Part shown: in pieces, positions 23,366-32,553 of the stretch
How positions within the stretch are numbered: the stretch's first letter is position 1
Layout: each line of letters opens with the position of its first letter
The notes under the pieces: generated by a model
What the model was told of the DNA's origin: nothing
Databases searched by the model: none
Seen by the model: only the letters and a program-made list of their open reading frames with translations
Position numbers and translations under genes: made by a program
NCBI GenBank assembly: GCA_964615335.1
Contig: CAZTMT010000009.1
Coordinates: 69,804-133,803, forward strand
Origin: HR10 sp964615335
GTDB taxonomy: Bacteria; Acidobacteriota; Blastocatellia; HR10
DNA: 64,000 nt
Direction of reading: 5' to 3'

Positions 23366-24562
23366 TCACAGAAGCGCCAGGATCGGGACGACCTCCGTCT
23401 GGATCGGGCGGGCCGTCACCAGGATGTCCTCTTCTCCCACGTAGACGTCCACTTCGCTGCGCACGCCGAATTCCCCTTCGAAGTAAACGCCGGGCTCGAT
23501 GGAGAAGCAGGTGCGGGGGAGAATGCGACGCTCATCGCGCGTCTCCAGATTATCCATATTGGCTCCGGCCCCGTGCACGTCCTCTCCGATGGAGTGTCCG
23601 GTTCGATGGATGAAGAAGTCGCCCAGTCCGGCGCGCCGGATCACGTCGCGGGCCACTTCGTCCACCTCCCATCCCCGAATGGGGCGTCGCGCGCGCACGG
23701 CCTCGCGCACAAACGCGAGAGCGCGATCGCGGGCCTCGCGCACGATCCGAAAGACGCGCGCGTAGCGTTCGGGGACAGATTCTCCGACAAATCCCGTCCA
23801 GGTGATGTCCACGTACACGGCGTGAGGGACATCGCGCAGCTTCGCCCAGAGATCAATGAGCACAAACGTCCCCTCGCGGATCGGCCAGGCCGATTCCGGA
23901 GCCGGCGTATAATGCGGATTCGCCGAGTGGGCATCGGCCGCGACGATCGGAGGGTGATCGGCCCAGAGCCCCTCGCGCTCGAAGCATTCGAGGATGAACT
24001 GCTGAATCCGATATTCGTCGGTGGGACGCCCCGAGATGACGCAGCGGGCGATCTCCGCGAAGGTTTCATCCACGATGCGGCGCATCTTGGGCTCCGCGCG
24101 CAGATGCGTCTGCAGTTGGTCCTCGCTCCAGACCGCTTCGAATTGCTGCACGAGATCGGCCGAGGAGACGACCTCCACGCCGAAGCGGCGCACAAGCTCG
24201 ATCGTGCCGGCATCCACGCGCGAGACGTACGGGATCTCGTTGTCGGGAGAATACTGCATGGCGATGCGCCGATGCCCCTGAAGGGTGCGCCGAAGATGCT
24301 CGTGGAGTTGGGACCAGGGGAGGTACGTGAGCTTCATCCCTGGGAGAGGTTCGAGCTGATCCGGCTCGATGGCGTGAACGATCTTCACGGGCTCTCCTTC
24401 CGCCGGGATGAAATAGAACCATCGGCGCGTCCCCAGACGGCTCTCGTCCAGTTGAAGAATGCGGTAGGCCAGCGGGTCCGATCTCCGGAAATCGTAAAAG
24501 AGCCATCCCTCAACTCCGGCCTCTCTCAGGGCGGCCTGAATGCGTGCGATTCTCTCGTCCAT
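23366..24562 (-). CDS. M24-family metallopeptidase (Xaa-Pro aminopeptidase-like)
   Basis: 398 residues. N-terminal creatinase-like domain (about 1-160, VEGWLFYDFRRSDPLAYRIL) and C-terminal pita-bread domain. Metal ligands visible: Asp in FVLIDLWAK and VYVDITWTG, His in HRTGHSIGEDVHG, Glu in SIEPGVYFEG and GVRSEVDV. Probably cleaves X-Pro bonds of peptides in the cytoplasm. Last gene of the run bshA, nth, this gene on the minus strand. Confidence 0.88.
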   Translation of the reverse strand: MDERIARIQAALREAGVEGWLFYDFRRSDPLAYRILQLDESRLGTRRWFYFIPAEGEPVKIVHAIEPDQLEPLPGMKLTYLPWSQLHEHLRRTLQGHRRIAMQYSPDNEIPYVSRVDAGTIELVRRFGVEVVSSADLVQQFEAVWSEDQLQTHLRAEPKMRRIVDETFAEIARCVISGRPTDEYRIQQFILECFEREGLWADHPPIVAADAHSANPHYTPAPESAWPIREGTFVLIDLWAKLRDVPHAVYVDITWTGFVGESVPERYARVFRIVREARDRALAFVREAVRARRPIRGWEVDEVARDVIRRAGLGDFFIHRTGHSIGEDVHGAGANMDNLETRDERRILPRTCFSIEPGVYFEGEFGVRSEVDVYVGEEDILVTARPIQTEVVPILALL

Positions 24563-24597
24563 CGGTGTCCCTCCCGTATGCTGTCCGAATCAAGAGC

Positions 24598-25335
24598 TTA
24601 GCAGAAAGACGACTCCTCGGGGAGTTCCGAGGACAGAAGTTCCCCCCTTGCGCGCGCGTAGGCGCAGTAGGCGCTGAGACAGCAGGATGCGCATCGGGGG
24701 ATCTTGGGGCGGCAGACGTCGCGTCCGAGGCGAATGAGGTTGATGTGGGCGGAGTAACAGTGGCGCGGGGGGATGAGACGGCCCAGTATCTCGTGGGCTC
24801 GCTCATCGGAGCATCGGGGCGGAAGCCAGCCCAATCGTTCGGCGACGCGCCGGATATGCGTGTCCACGGGGAAGACCGAGCGTCCGCAGGCGAAAAGCAA
24901 CACGCACGCGGCTGTTTTCGGCCCTACGCCGTCCAGGGAGCGGAGAAAACGAAGGGCTTCATCCGTGGGCATGCGCGTGAGAGAAGAGAGATCGAGCGCC
25001 CCCGTGCGCCGCTGAATCTCCCGAAGAATGCGCTTGATGCGAACCGACTTGAGGCGTGCCAGTCCACCGACCCGGATCGCCGTGGCGATCTCTCGCACCG
25101 GGGCGCGCCGAACGTCCTCCCAGCGAGGGAAGCGCTCCCGCAGGCGAGCCAGCGCGCGATCGCGATTCCGATCGTTCGTGGATTGAGAGAGAACGGTCTC
25201 AATGAGCGTATCCAGGGGATCGCGTCCGCGGGGACGTCGGGGTACTCCGTAGGTCGCTTCCAGACGGGCGAGGATCCGCTCGATCTCTGGAGGCTTCTGC
25301 GGGACCGAATCTCTGGGCCTCGAACTCTTGCTCAT
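24598..25335 (-). CDS. nth: Endonuclease III-like DNA glycosylase
   Basis: 245 residues. HhH-GPD superfamily: LIETVLSQSTNDRNRDRAL, then the helix-hairpin-helix SLDGVGPKTAACVLL with the catalytic Lys and, 18 residues on, the catalytic Asp in FPVDTHIRRVAERLG. A [4Fe-4S] cluster motif C-x6-C-x2-C-x5-C is present (CRPKIPRCASCCLSAYC). It removes oxidised pyrimidines and cuts AP sites. The ATG overlaps the stop of bshA by 4 nt (ATGA), so the two are coupled. The N-terminal 25 residues are longer than in E. coli Nth. Confidence 0.92.
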   Translation of the reverse strand: MSKSSRPRDSVPQKPPEIERILARLEATYGVPRRPRGRDPLDTLIETVLSQSTNDRNRDRALARLRERFPRWEDVRRAPVREIATAIRVGGLARLKSVRIKRILREIQRRTGALDLSSLTRMPTDEALRFLRSLDGVGPKTAACVLLFACGRSVFPVDTHIRRVAERLGWLPPRCSDERAHEILGRLIPPRHCYSAHINLIRLGRDVCRPKIPRCASCCLSAYCAYARARGELLSSELPEESSFC

Positions 25336-26483
25336 AGGGCGCTCTCCCGAGAGCGGTCGAGGGTTTCGCGGTAATAGGCTTCATACATGGGGATGATGCG
25401 TTCGCTGGAGAAGTGAGTCAGAGCGCGCTCGCGCGCGCGCCGCCCCATCTCGCGGCGCCGATCCTCGTCTTGCAGAAGGCTCACGGCGGCCTCCGCCATG
25501 GCCTCGACATCGCCACAGTCGCAGAGCCTCCCGGTCACTCCATCCTCGACGACTTCCGGCACGCCCCCGATGCGGCTCGCGATGACGGGGACTTCGCACG
25601 CCATCGCTTCCAGAGCCGCCAGTCCGAAAGCTTCCATCTCGCTGGGCAGCAGCAGCAGATCGGCGATCGAAAGATAGGCGACGATGTCCTGTTGTTTCCC
25701 CAGGAAGTGGACGCGCTCCGAGAGTCCATAGCGCTCGGCGAGCCACTGGACTTGCGCACGATCCGGTCCATCTCCGATCAGGAGAAGCCGGCAGGGAAGA
25801 TGCCGAACTACGCGCGCGAGGATCTCCACGCAATCGGTCGCGCGCTTGATCGGACGGAAGTTGGAGATGTGGATGAGGATCTTCTCCCCCGAGGGGGCGA
25901 ATCGCTCCCGCAGATCCGGACGCGGACGGCGGGCGTACTCCTCGCCATTGACGAAGTTGGGGATGACGCGCACGTCGCATAATCCGAAGATCGTGCAGGT
26001 CGCTCGCCGCAAATAATCGGAGACGGCCGTGACGCCATCGCTCTGCGTGATGCCAAATCGGGTGATGGGCAAATAGGAGCGGTCTCGCCCGACCAGCGTG
26101 ATGTCGGTTCCATGCAGTGTCGTGATGATCGGCAGATAGCGCCGAGGACGGAGCATCTCGCGCGCCAAATAGGCGCTGATGGCGTGAGGGATCGCATAGT
26201 GCACGTGAAGAAGGTCCAGATCGTATTCGCACGCGACGCGAAATTGCGCGGTCGCCAGCGCCATGTCATAGGGGAGGTATTCGAAGAGCGGATAGTCGAG
26301 CATCTCCACTTCGTGGAAGTAGATGCGATCGGACGGGGGCCCGAGCCGCGAGGGAAGAGCCGTCGAGATGAAATGGACCGTGTGGCCCCGCCGCGCCAGC
26401 TCCTTCCCCAATTCGGAGGCCACGACGCCACTGCCGCCATAAGTGGGATAGCATGTGATCCCGATCTTCAGAGGAGGCCCCAT
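25332..26483 (-). CDS. bshA: N-acetyl-alpha-D-glucosaminyl L-malate synthase BshA
   Basis: 383 residues from the ATG at 26483 (GAGGAA upstream); starts at 26495 or 26528 would add a tail not seen in the family. GT4 glycosyltransferase with the diagnostic N-terminus LKIGITCYPTYGGSGVVASE, TTLHGTDITLVGRD, ISNFRPIKRATDCVEILARV and the donor-site EMEAFGLAALEAMACEVPVI. It transfers GlcNAc from UDP-GlcNAc to L-malate, the first step of bacillithiol synthesis; bshB1 at 16941-17690 encodes the second. Confidence 0.93.
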   Translation of the reverse strand: MGPPLKIGITCYPTYGGSGVVASELGKELARRGHTVHFISTALPSRLGPPSDRIYFHEVEMLDYPLFEYLPYDMALATAQFRVACEYDLDLLHVHYAIPHAISAYLAREMLRPRRYLPIITTLHGTDITLVGRDRSYLPITRFGITQSDGVTAVSDYLRRATCTIFGLCDVRVIPNFVNGEEYARRPRPDLRERFAPSGEKILIHISNFRPIKRATDCVEILARVVRHLPCRLLLIGDGPDRAQVQWLAERYGLSERVHFLGKQQDIVAYLSIADLLLLPSEMEAFGLAALEAMACEVPVIASRIGGVPEVVEDGVTGRLCDCGDVEAMAEAAVSLLQDEDRRREMGRRARERALTHFSSERIIPMYEAYYRETLDRSRESAL

Positions 26484-26524
26484 GGCGTTCCTCATACGGG
26501 AGGAGCCCTCCGAAATGGGGCAGA

Positions 26525-26962
26525 TCACTCCATGTACTCCTCGAACTCTTCCAGGAGCATCAGCCCATGCTCTTGCGGATCGTCGATGACGCCGTGAGTC
26601 AGCCGGGCGAGCGCCGCAGTGACTTTCAGGTGAAAATCGGTCGGTTGTCCGTACTCATCGGCTTCCGCTTCGATCTTGAACTTGCGGGCGGCCTTTTTGA
26701 CCTGAAGCGGCAGAGAGTCGTAGGTCTGTCGCATCTCCTCGATCTCTTCGGCCGAGGGATGGGCGACCATGATTGTGCAGACCTCCCAGCCGCGCTCCGT
26801 GTGGGCTTCCACATCGAGGTGGGTCCAGTAGGTCGCGTTCTGGGGCGGGCTGCTGCTTTGCCGCACGCGACACGCATATCCGCTCTCTTGAAGCGTGGCG
26901 AGCACATCGGAGATCGAAGGGAGACGAGTCCGATCCGTCCAGACGAAGAATTCACACCTCAT
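26525..26962 (-). CDS. Hypothetical protein upstream of bshA
   Basis: 145 residues, soluble, no signal. It has an alpha/beta pattern with WTHLDVEAHTERGWEVCTIM and KFKIEAEADEYGQPTDFHLK; two aromatic-rich strands frame a helical SAEEIEEMRQTYDSLPLQVK. I do not recognise the family. The stop lies 41 nt upstream of the bshA start used here. A co-transcribed unit with bshA and nth is likely. Confidence 0.65.
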   Translation of the reverse strand: MRCEFFVWTDRTRLPSISDVLATLQESGYACRVRQSSSPPQNATYWTHLDVEAHTERGWEVCTIMVAHPSAEEIEEMRQTYDSLPLQVKKAARKFKIEAEADEYGQPTDFHLKVTAALARLTHGVIDDPQEHGLMLLEEFEEYME

Positions 26963-27065
26963 GGCATCGCCTCTTCCCCATATCTCTGGCGTGTTCCCTG
27001 CGCCTGTGCGCTGGTCATTGTATTCGAGAACGTTCGGGTCGGCAACTCGGGGGCGCGCCCTCTGC

Positions 27066-28175
27066 TCAGCAAGAGCGCGCGAGGGCCGGGGCGACCGGGT
27101 TATAGAGCGAGTCGCGCTCGACGGGGATGCGTCCGGCCTGCCGGATCAAATGTTCGATCTCGGCGCGCGTGAGCCCCTGCGGCGTCTGCCCCCCCGCCAT
27201 GTGATAGATCTTCTCTTCGACCACCGTGCCATCCAGATCGTCAGCGCCAAACCGAAGGGCCACCTGCGCGAGCTTGGGGCCCATCATGATCCAGTACGCC
27301 TTGATGTGATCGAAGTTGTCCAGAAGCAGGCGCGCGACGGCGATGTTCTTGAGGTCATCCACTCCGGTCGTCCAGGGCAGGTGGCTCAGCCGCGTGTTCT
27401 CCGGATGAAAGGCCAGGGGGATGAACGCCGTGAATCCCCCCGTCTCATCCTGAAGAGCGCGCAGCCGCAGGAGATGGTCCACGCGCTCCTCGTATGTCTC
27501 GACGTGCCCGTAGAGCATCGTCGCCGTGGACTTCAGGCCGCACTCGTGGACGGCTCGCGCGACCTCCAGCCAGCGTTCCCCGCTGATCTTATGCGTGCAG
27601 ATGATCTGGCGCACGCGCGGGGCGAAGATCTCCGCTCCCCCTCCGGGGACCGAATCCAGCCCCGCCTCCTTCAGGATCTCGATCGTCTCATGCAGGGATT
27701 TCCCGGCGAGCTTCGCCAGATAGTCCAGCTCCACGCAGGTGAAGGCCTTCAGGTGCACCTGCGGGAAGTGGTATTTCAGAGCGCGGAGCAGGTCCACGTA
27801 GTACTGGAAGGGGAGGTACGGATGCAATCCCCCGACGATGTGAAACTCCCGCACCGAATCGGTGTATCCGCGCGCCGCCGTCTGGACGACCTCCTCGACG
27901 CTCATCGTCCATCCGCCCTCTTCCCCAACCTTGCGAGCGAAGGCGCAGAGCTGGCAATCCACGAAGCAGATGTTGGTCGGGTTGATGTGGCGGTTGATGA
28001 TGTAGTAGGCGACATTGCCGTTTTTCTTCTCCCTCACGAAGTTGGCCAGCGCGCCGAGCACGAGCAGATCGTTCGAGCGATAGAGCGCCACGCCGTCTTC
28101 GAAGGTGAGGCGCTCTCCGGCGAAGACCTTCTCGGCGATCGGCGCCAGCTCCGAACGCGCGATGTATTCCTCCAT
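27066..28175 (-). CDS. mqnE: Aminofutalosine synthase MqnE
   Basis: 369 residues. Radical-SAM enzyme with the cluster motif C-x3-C-x2-C at Cys70, Cys74, Cys77 (NICFVDCQLCAF). Further signatures: GGLHPYLPFQYYVDLLRALK, VPGGGAEIFAPRVRQIIC, TATMLYGHVETYEERVDHL and YWIMMGPKLAQVALRFGADD. It joins the chorismate-derived enolpyruvyl benzoate to S-adenosylmethionine to give aminofutalosine in the futalosine route to menaquinone. ubiA- and ubiX-like genes lie upstream on the same strand; mqnA, mqnC and mqnD are not in the window. Confidence 0.95.
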   Translation of the reverse strand: MEEYIARSELAPIAEKVFAGERLTFEDGVALYRSNDLLVLGALANFVREKKNGNVAYYIINRHINPTNICFVDCQLCAFARKVGEEGGWTMSVEEVVQTAARGYTDSVREFHIVGGLHPYLPFQYYVDLLRALKYHFPQVHLKAFTCVELDYLAKLAGKSLHETIEILKEAGLDSVPGGGAEIFAPRVRQIICTHKISGERWLEVARAVHECGLKSTATMLYGHVETYEERVDHLLRLRALQDETGGFTAFIPLAFHPENTRLSHLPWTTGVDDLKNIAVARLLLDNFDHIKAYWIMMGPKLAQVALRFGADDLDGTVVEEKIYHMAGGQTPQGLTRAEIEHLIRQAGRIPVERDSLYNPVAPALARSC

Positions 28176-28202
28176 CTCTTATCCCCCTCTACGCCGGATC
28201 GT

Positions 28203-29141
28203 TCATCGGAGTAAGACATCCCCCCCCATGGTGAGCAGGAGGATGAGGCTCACGCCCGCATTGGCTGTGAAGAACGCTTCGTTGACCCGCGAGAGATCGT
28301 CGGGCCGAACCAGGCGATGCTGTCGGACAAGCAGCAGGAGCGTCGCCCCCAGACCCAGGCCGCCGAGCCAGCGCAGATGAGCCAGGTGGAAGACCCCGAC
28401 AAGGCTCAGGAAAGAGATCGCATGGAATCCCCGCGCGATCTTCAATGCGCGCCGCAGACCGAATCGCGCCGGAAGCGAATACAGGCCGACGCGCCGATCG
28501 AAGTCCACGTCCTGGCAGGCGTAGATCACGTCGAATCCGGCCACCCACATCATGACGGCGAGGCTGAGCACAAGAGGCAACGGCTCCTCGAGCGCGCCGC
28601 GCACAGCGATCCAGGCTCCTGTCGGCGCCATCGAGAGGCACCACCCGAGGACCAGATGCGAGTATTCGGTGAACCGCTTCGTGTACGAGTACAGCAGGAT
28701 CGAGGCCAGAGCGACCGGAGCCAGCATCAGCGTGAGCCGATTCAACATGGCGGCCGCCAGGAAGAAGAGACCGGCCGAGACGACGACGAAGGCGCGGACA
28801 TATCCCAGGCTCACCTGCCCGGTCGGGAGCGCGCGATTTCGCGTTCGAGGATTCTCGCGATCGAACTCGCGATCCACGAGCCGATTGAAGGCCATCGCGG
28901 CACTGCGCGCCCCGACCATGGCGACCAGAATCCACCCGAGCGTGCGCCCATCGGGAAGCCCTCGCGCGGCGAACACAGCCCCGAGCAACGCAAACGGCAG
29001 AGCGAAGAGCGTGTGCTCGATCTTGATCATCTCCAGCGTGATGCACGTGTTTCGCCAGAAGATCCGCCAGCCCGAGGCGCGCCGTGCGCTCGGACGCTCG
29101 CGCGGGGAGTTGATCGCTCTTGTGATGACGTCGGACTTCAT
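28203..29141 (-). CDS. UbiA-family prenyltransferase, probable menaquinone prenyltransferase (MqnP-like)
   Basis: 312 residues from the ATG at 29141 with AAGGGCG upstream; it overlaps the ubiX-like stop by 4 nt. Seven to nine membrane helices. Both Asp-rich motifs are present: NRLVDREFDREN (NDxxD type) at about 76-87 and DVDFDRRVG at about 195-203. It attaches the polyprenyl chain to the aromatic precursor in the inner membrane. The mqnE and ubiX neighbours point to menaquinone rather than ubiquinone. Confidence 0.88.
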   Translation of the reverse strand: MKSDVITRAINSPRERPSARRASGWRIFWRNTCITLEMIKIEHTLFALPFALLGAVFAARGLPDGRTLGWILVAMVGARSAAMAFNRLVDREFDRENPRTRNRALPTGQVSLGYVRAFVVVSAGLFFLAAAMLNRLTLMLAPVALASILLYSYTKRFTEYSHLVLGWCLSMAPTGAWIAVRGALEEPLPLVLSLAVMMWVAGFDVIYACQDVDFDRRVGLYSLPARFGLRRALKIARGFHAISFLSLVGVFHLAHLRWLGGLGLGATLLLLVRQHRLVRPDDLSRVNEAFFTANAGVSLILLLTMGGDVLLR

Positions 29142-29758
29142 CGCGCCCTTCGACCGCCGCGCCAGACCGTCTCCTCGGAATGTTCGATCCCCAGATGGTC
29201 CAGAATGCGATAGACGAAGTGCTCGACCAGATCCTGGATCGTGCGCGGTCGGTGATAGAAGGCGGGCATGGCGGGCAGGATCACGGCCCCGAGCTGCCGC
29301 AGCTTCAGCATATTCTCCAGATGCACGGCGTTCAGCGGCGTCTCGCGCACTACGAGAATGAGGCGCCGCCCTTCTTTCAAGGTCACGTCGGCCGCCCGGT
29401 GAATCAGATTCATCGTCGCGCCCGTGGCGATCGCTCCGAGCGTTCCCACGCTGCAGGGGATGATGACCATGCCATCCACGGGGTAAGATCCGCTGGAAAT
29501 GGGAGCCCCCAGGTCGTTCATCTGAAAGCACACGAGTTTGTGGCGGGAGAAGCCGAGCCGGTCGGCGACTTCCGGATCCAGAGGATGCGGGACGTCTACA
29601 TCCAGTTCTTCAGCGAAGACGCGACGCCCGTTCTCGCTGATGAGCAGGTTGATCTGTCGAACGCGCGGGCTGGCGTCCAGCAGTTGCAGCAGACGCTGCG
29701 CGTAACAGGCGCCGCTGGCCCCTGTGACGGCGACCGTGATCGCGTAGCCCTCGCCCAT
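29138..29758 (-). CDS. ubiX: Flavin prenyltransferase (UbiX/MqnX type)
   Basis: 206 residues from the ATG at 29758; a longer frame from 29809 covers the promoter and was not used. ITVAVTGASGACYAQRLLQL, INLLISENGR, MVIIPCSVGTLGAIATGATM, RLILVVRETPLNAVHLENML and PAMPAFYHRPRTIQDLVEHF are classical UbiX motifs. It makes prenylated FMN for a UbiD-type decarboxylase, needed after prenylation in quinone synthesis; a UbiD gene is not in the window. First gene of the ubiX-ubiA-mqnE run. Confidence 0.94.
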   Translation of the reverse strand: MGEGYAITVAVTGASGACYAQRLLQLLDASPRVRQINLLISENGRRVFAEELDVDVPHPLDPEVADRLGFSRHKLVCFQMNDLGAPISSGSYPVDGMVIIPCSVGTLGAIATGATMNLIHRAADVTLKEGRRLILVVRETPLNAVHLENMLKLRQLGAVILPAMPAFYHRPRTIQDLVEHFVYRILDHLGIEHSEETVWRGGRRAR

Positions 29759-29848
29759 AGAATTCCGCGCGAAGGGGAAAGCGTATCGGCTTCCGGGAAT
29801 ACCTGTCAAGGACCTCCGCCTCCCTCACAGGCGCAGGGACCCCCTCGC

Positions 29849-29878
29849 TTGACAGGGCAGAAGGCTTCGATCCATCAT
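29849..29878 (+). promoter_or_regulatory. Probable promoter of the M3-like peptidase-aroB operon
   Basis: TTGACA (29849-29854), 18 bp, CATCAT (29873-29878), a good -35 with a moderate -10, 23 nt before the ATG at 29901. Confidence 0.4.
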
Positions 29879-29900
29879 CACTAAATTGTGAGGGGCGGAG

Positions 29901-31406
29901 ATGCTCGATTCGTATCGGCAGGAGTTCGCGCAGTTCCACGAAGCGCTCGCCCGCGAGGAGTACCAGTATTATTCCGGGCAGAAAACGTCACTTGACCTGG
30001 AGCCGATCTACGATCGGTATGGGCATCTGTTCACCGGCGAAGCCCTCGAAGCCCTGCGGCGCGAGCGCGAGGCGATTCCTCCGTTCTTCGAGACGGCGCA
30101 TCGCGCGCTCGATCTTCTGATCGCCGAGGCGACCGAGCGGGCGCTGGAGATGTCCGTGCGTTCGCTGACCGAGCAGATCGCGCGCGCCGAGAGCGCCTCG
30201 GAAATCCCCTGGAATGAGGAATCCCTGACGTTTCATCAACTGCTCCCTCGGATGGCGATCGAGCCCGATCCGCGGCGGCGCCGGGAGCTTCTGAGCGCCT
30301 ATCTCGCGGTCGTTCGAGAGACGAACGAACTGCGGCAGGAACGGATTCGGCAGATGCATCGGGCCGCGCACGCGCTCGGGCGGATGGACTATCGGGCGCT
30401 CTATGGGAGTCTGCGCGGGCTGGACTTCGAGGCTCTCGGGCGTCAATGGGCCTGGCTCCTCGAGGAGACCGAGGAGCTGTACGAGGCGCATCTTCAAGAG
30501 GTCCTGGCCAGCGAATTGGGCCTGCGCCGCCAAGATGCCCATCGCGCGGACATCCCCGCCCTCTTTCACCTGAGCCGCTACGCCGAGATCTTCCCGCGCG
30601 AAGGCGTGCGAAAAGTGTACCAGGAAGTGCTGCGAGGGTTGGATCTGAACTCCCATCGGCAGGCGCACGTCGAGGTGGATGATGAGGAGCGACCGCACAA
30701 GCATCCGCGCGCCTTTTGCGTGCCCATCCGCGTCCCGGAGGAGATCAAGCTCGTTCTGGCGCCTCAAGGGGGGGTCCCGGATTATCAGGCCCTGCTGCAT
30801 GAGGCCGGACATGCTCAACATTACGCGTGGGTGTCAGCCGCGCTTGTGCCTGAGTTCAAATATGCGGGAGATCGGGCGGTGAGCGAGGCCTATGCCTTCC
30901 TCTTCGAATCCCTCCTTCGAGAGGCGCGATGGCTGGCCGAGATGCTCCATTTTCCGGCGAGCGAGCATTTCCTCCGGCTCCTCTGGGTGCAGAGGCTCTT
31001 CCTGCTTCGCCGATATGCCGCCAAGTGCGAGTACGAACAAATCTTGCACGCGACCGACGAGCCGGAGCGCGCCGCTTCGGAATACGCCGAGCGGCTCACG
31101 CGAGCGACGGGATTTCACTACCCTTCCGACGAGTTCCTGAGCGATGTGGATGACGGCTTCTACGCAGCCGATTACTGGCGGGCTTGGGTCGCCGAGGTCT
31201 GGCTGCGCGATCTCGTGAAGACGCGGTTCGGACATCGGTGGTGGAGCCATCCGCGCGCCGGACGCTTTCTCATCGAGCTGTGGGAGACAGGCACGCGCTA
31301 CACGATCGAGGAGATCATACAGCAGCTCGGAGCCGGCCCGCCCTCGGTCGAGCCTCTCGTGGATGAGGTGAAAGCGGCTCTGAGACGGCGGAGGACGCGA
31401 CGATGA
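29901..31406 (+). CDS. M3-like (oligoendopeptidase F-type) zinc metallopeptidase
   Basis: 501 residues. The zinc motif HEAGHAQHY is at about residue 300 (LLHEAGHAQHYAWVSAALVP), with the downstream Glu ligand probably in AVSEAYAFLFESLLRE. The rest is almost all helical with a long acidic N-terminal half. It resembles M3 peptidases but is shorter than PepF (about 600 residues), so a related small family is likely. No signal peptide. It overlaps aroB by 4 nt (ATGA), an odd operon partner for a shikimate gene. Confidence 0.75.
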   Translation: MLDSYRQEFAQFHEALAREEYQYYSGQKTSLDLEPIYDRYGHLFTGEALEALRREREAIPPFFETAHRALDLLIAEATERALEMSVRSLTEQIARAESASEIPWNEESLTFHQLLPRMAIEPDPRRRRELLSAYLAVVRETNELRQERIRQMHRAAHALGRMDYRALYGSLRGLDFEALGRQWAWLLEETEELYEAHLQEVLASELGLRRQDAHRADIPALFHLSRYAEIFPREGVRKVYQEVLRGLDLNSHRQAHVEVDDEERPHKHPRAFCVPIRVPEEIKLVLAPQGGVPDYQALLHEAGHAQHYAWVSAALVPEFKYAGDRAVSEAYAFLFESLLREARWLAEMLHFPASEHFLRLLWVQRLFLLRRYAAKCEYEQILHATDEPERAASEYAERLTRATGFHYPSDEFLSDVDDGFYAADYWRAWVAEVWLRDLVKTRFGHRWWSHPRAGRFLIELWETGTRYTIEEIIQQLGAGPPSVEPLVDEVKAALRRRRTRR

Positions 31407-32524
31407 GGGAAGAACGCGTCCGCGTGAGACTCGGCGCGCGCAGCTACGACATCGTGATCGGGGAGCGGGTGCTCTCGCGCGCCGGAGCATTCGTGCAGGA
31501 GGCTCTGGCGCAGTCGGCGGGAGAAGGCGGGATCTCTCGCCTGGCCCTCATCTCGAACGCGCGCGTGTTCGGCCTCTATGGACGGACGCTTCTCTCCGGT
31601 CTCCGGCGAGCGGGCTTCTCCGTCTCGGTGCATCTCATCGGCGATGGCGAGCGCTACAAGACATTGAGGACCGTCCAGAGACTCTATGGCGAGCTGATCG
31701 AACAACGGATGGATCGCGCTTCGGCGATTGTCGCTCTGGGGGGCGGGGTCGTGGGAGATGTCGCCGGGTTTGTCGCCGCGACGTTTCTGAGAGGAATCGC
31801 GTACGTGCAGGTTCCGACGACTCTGCTGGCCGCCATTGATAGTTCGGTCGGGGGGAAGACCGGTGTGAATCTGCCGCAGGGGAAGAATCTCGTCGGCGCC
31901 TTTCACCAGCCGCGCCTTGTGCTCACCGATGTGACGACCCTGCGTACGCTTCCTTCTCGGGAGATGACCTCCGGCCTGTGCGAAGCGCTCAAGTATGGTG
32001 TCATCTGGGATGCTGGTCTCTTCGAAGAGGTCGTCGCCCGTCTGGGGGCCTTGAAGAAAGGCGAAATGACCACGGCGATCCCTCTGATCCGCCGCTGCTG
32101 CGAGATCAAGGCCGAGGTGGTCCGGCGCGATGAGCGCGAATCGGGGCTGCGGCGGATTCTCAACTTCGGGCATACGTTTGGACATGCCCTGGAGGCCGTC
32201 ACCGGCTATCGCCGATTGAAGCACGGCGAGGCCGTCGGCTACGGCATGCTCATGGCCAGCCGTTTAGCCGTTCGCCTGAAGATGCTGCCTTTGGAGGAGG
32301 CTGACCGTCTCCGCCAGGCGGTCGCAGCCTGCGGGCGTTTCCCTGCGATCGCTGACCTGAATCCCGAAGCGATCCTGCAGGCGATGTATCGGGATAAGAA
32401 AGCGCGAGCGGGCCGACTGGCCTTCGTGCTTCCGGTGCGAATCGGGCAGGTCATCATTCGCGATGATGTTCCCGTGCGGCTCATCCGTTCGGTCATTGGC
32501 GACAGTCTGCGCGATTCCCTGTGA
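31403..32524 (+). CDS. aroB: 3-dehydroquinate synthase AroB
   Basis: 373 residues. NAD-binding block IVALGGGVVGDVAGFVAATF, then RGIAYVQVPTTLLAAIDSSV and GGKTGVNLPQGKNLVGAFHQ, followed by SGLCEALKYGVIWD and the zinc ligands in LNFGHTFGHALEA and LKHGEAVGYGM. It converts DAHP into 3-dehydroquinate, the second shikimate step. aroA and aroK lie a kilobase downstream, separated by a minus-strand regulator pair. Confidence 0.96.
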   Translation: MREERVRVRLGARSYDIVIGERVLSRAGAFVQEALAQSAGEGGISRLALISNARVFGLYGRTLLSGLRRAGFSVSVHLIGDGERYKTLRTVQRLYGELIEQRMDRASAIVALGGGVVGDVAGFVAATFLRGIAYVQVPTTLLAAIDSSVGGKTGVNLPQGKNLVGAFHQPRLVLTDVTTLRTLPSREMTSGLCEALKYGVIWDAGLFEEVVARLGALKKGEMTTAIPLIRRCCEIKAEVVRRDERESGLRRILNFGHTFGHALEAVTGYRRLKHGEAVGYGMLMASRLAVRLKMLPLEEADRLRQAVAACGRFPAIADLNPEAILQAMYRDKKARAGRLAFVLPVRIGQVIIRDDVPVRLIRSVIGDSLRDSL

Positions 32525-32553
32525 GGAAGCGCTTCCTCGCCGGAGGCGCTGTC

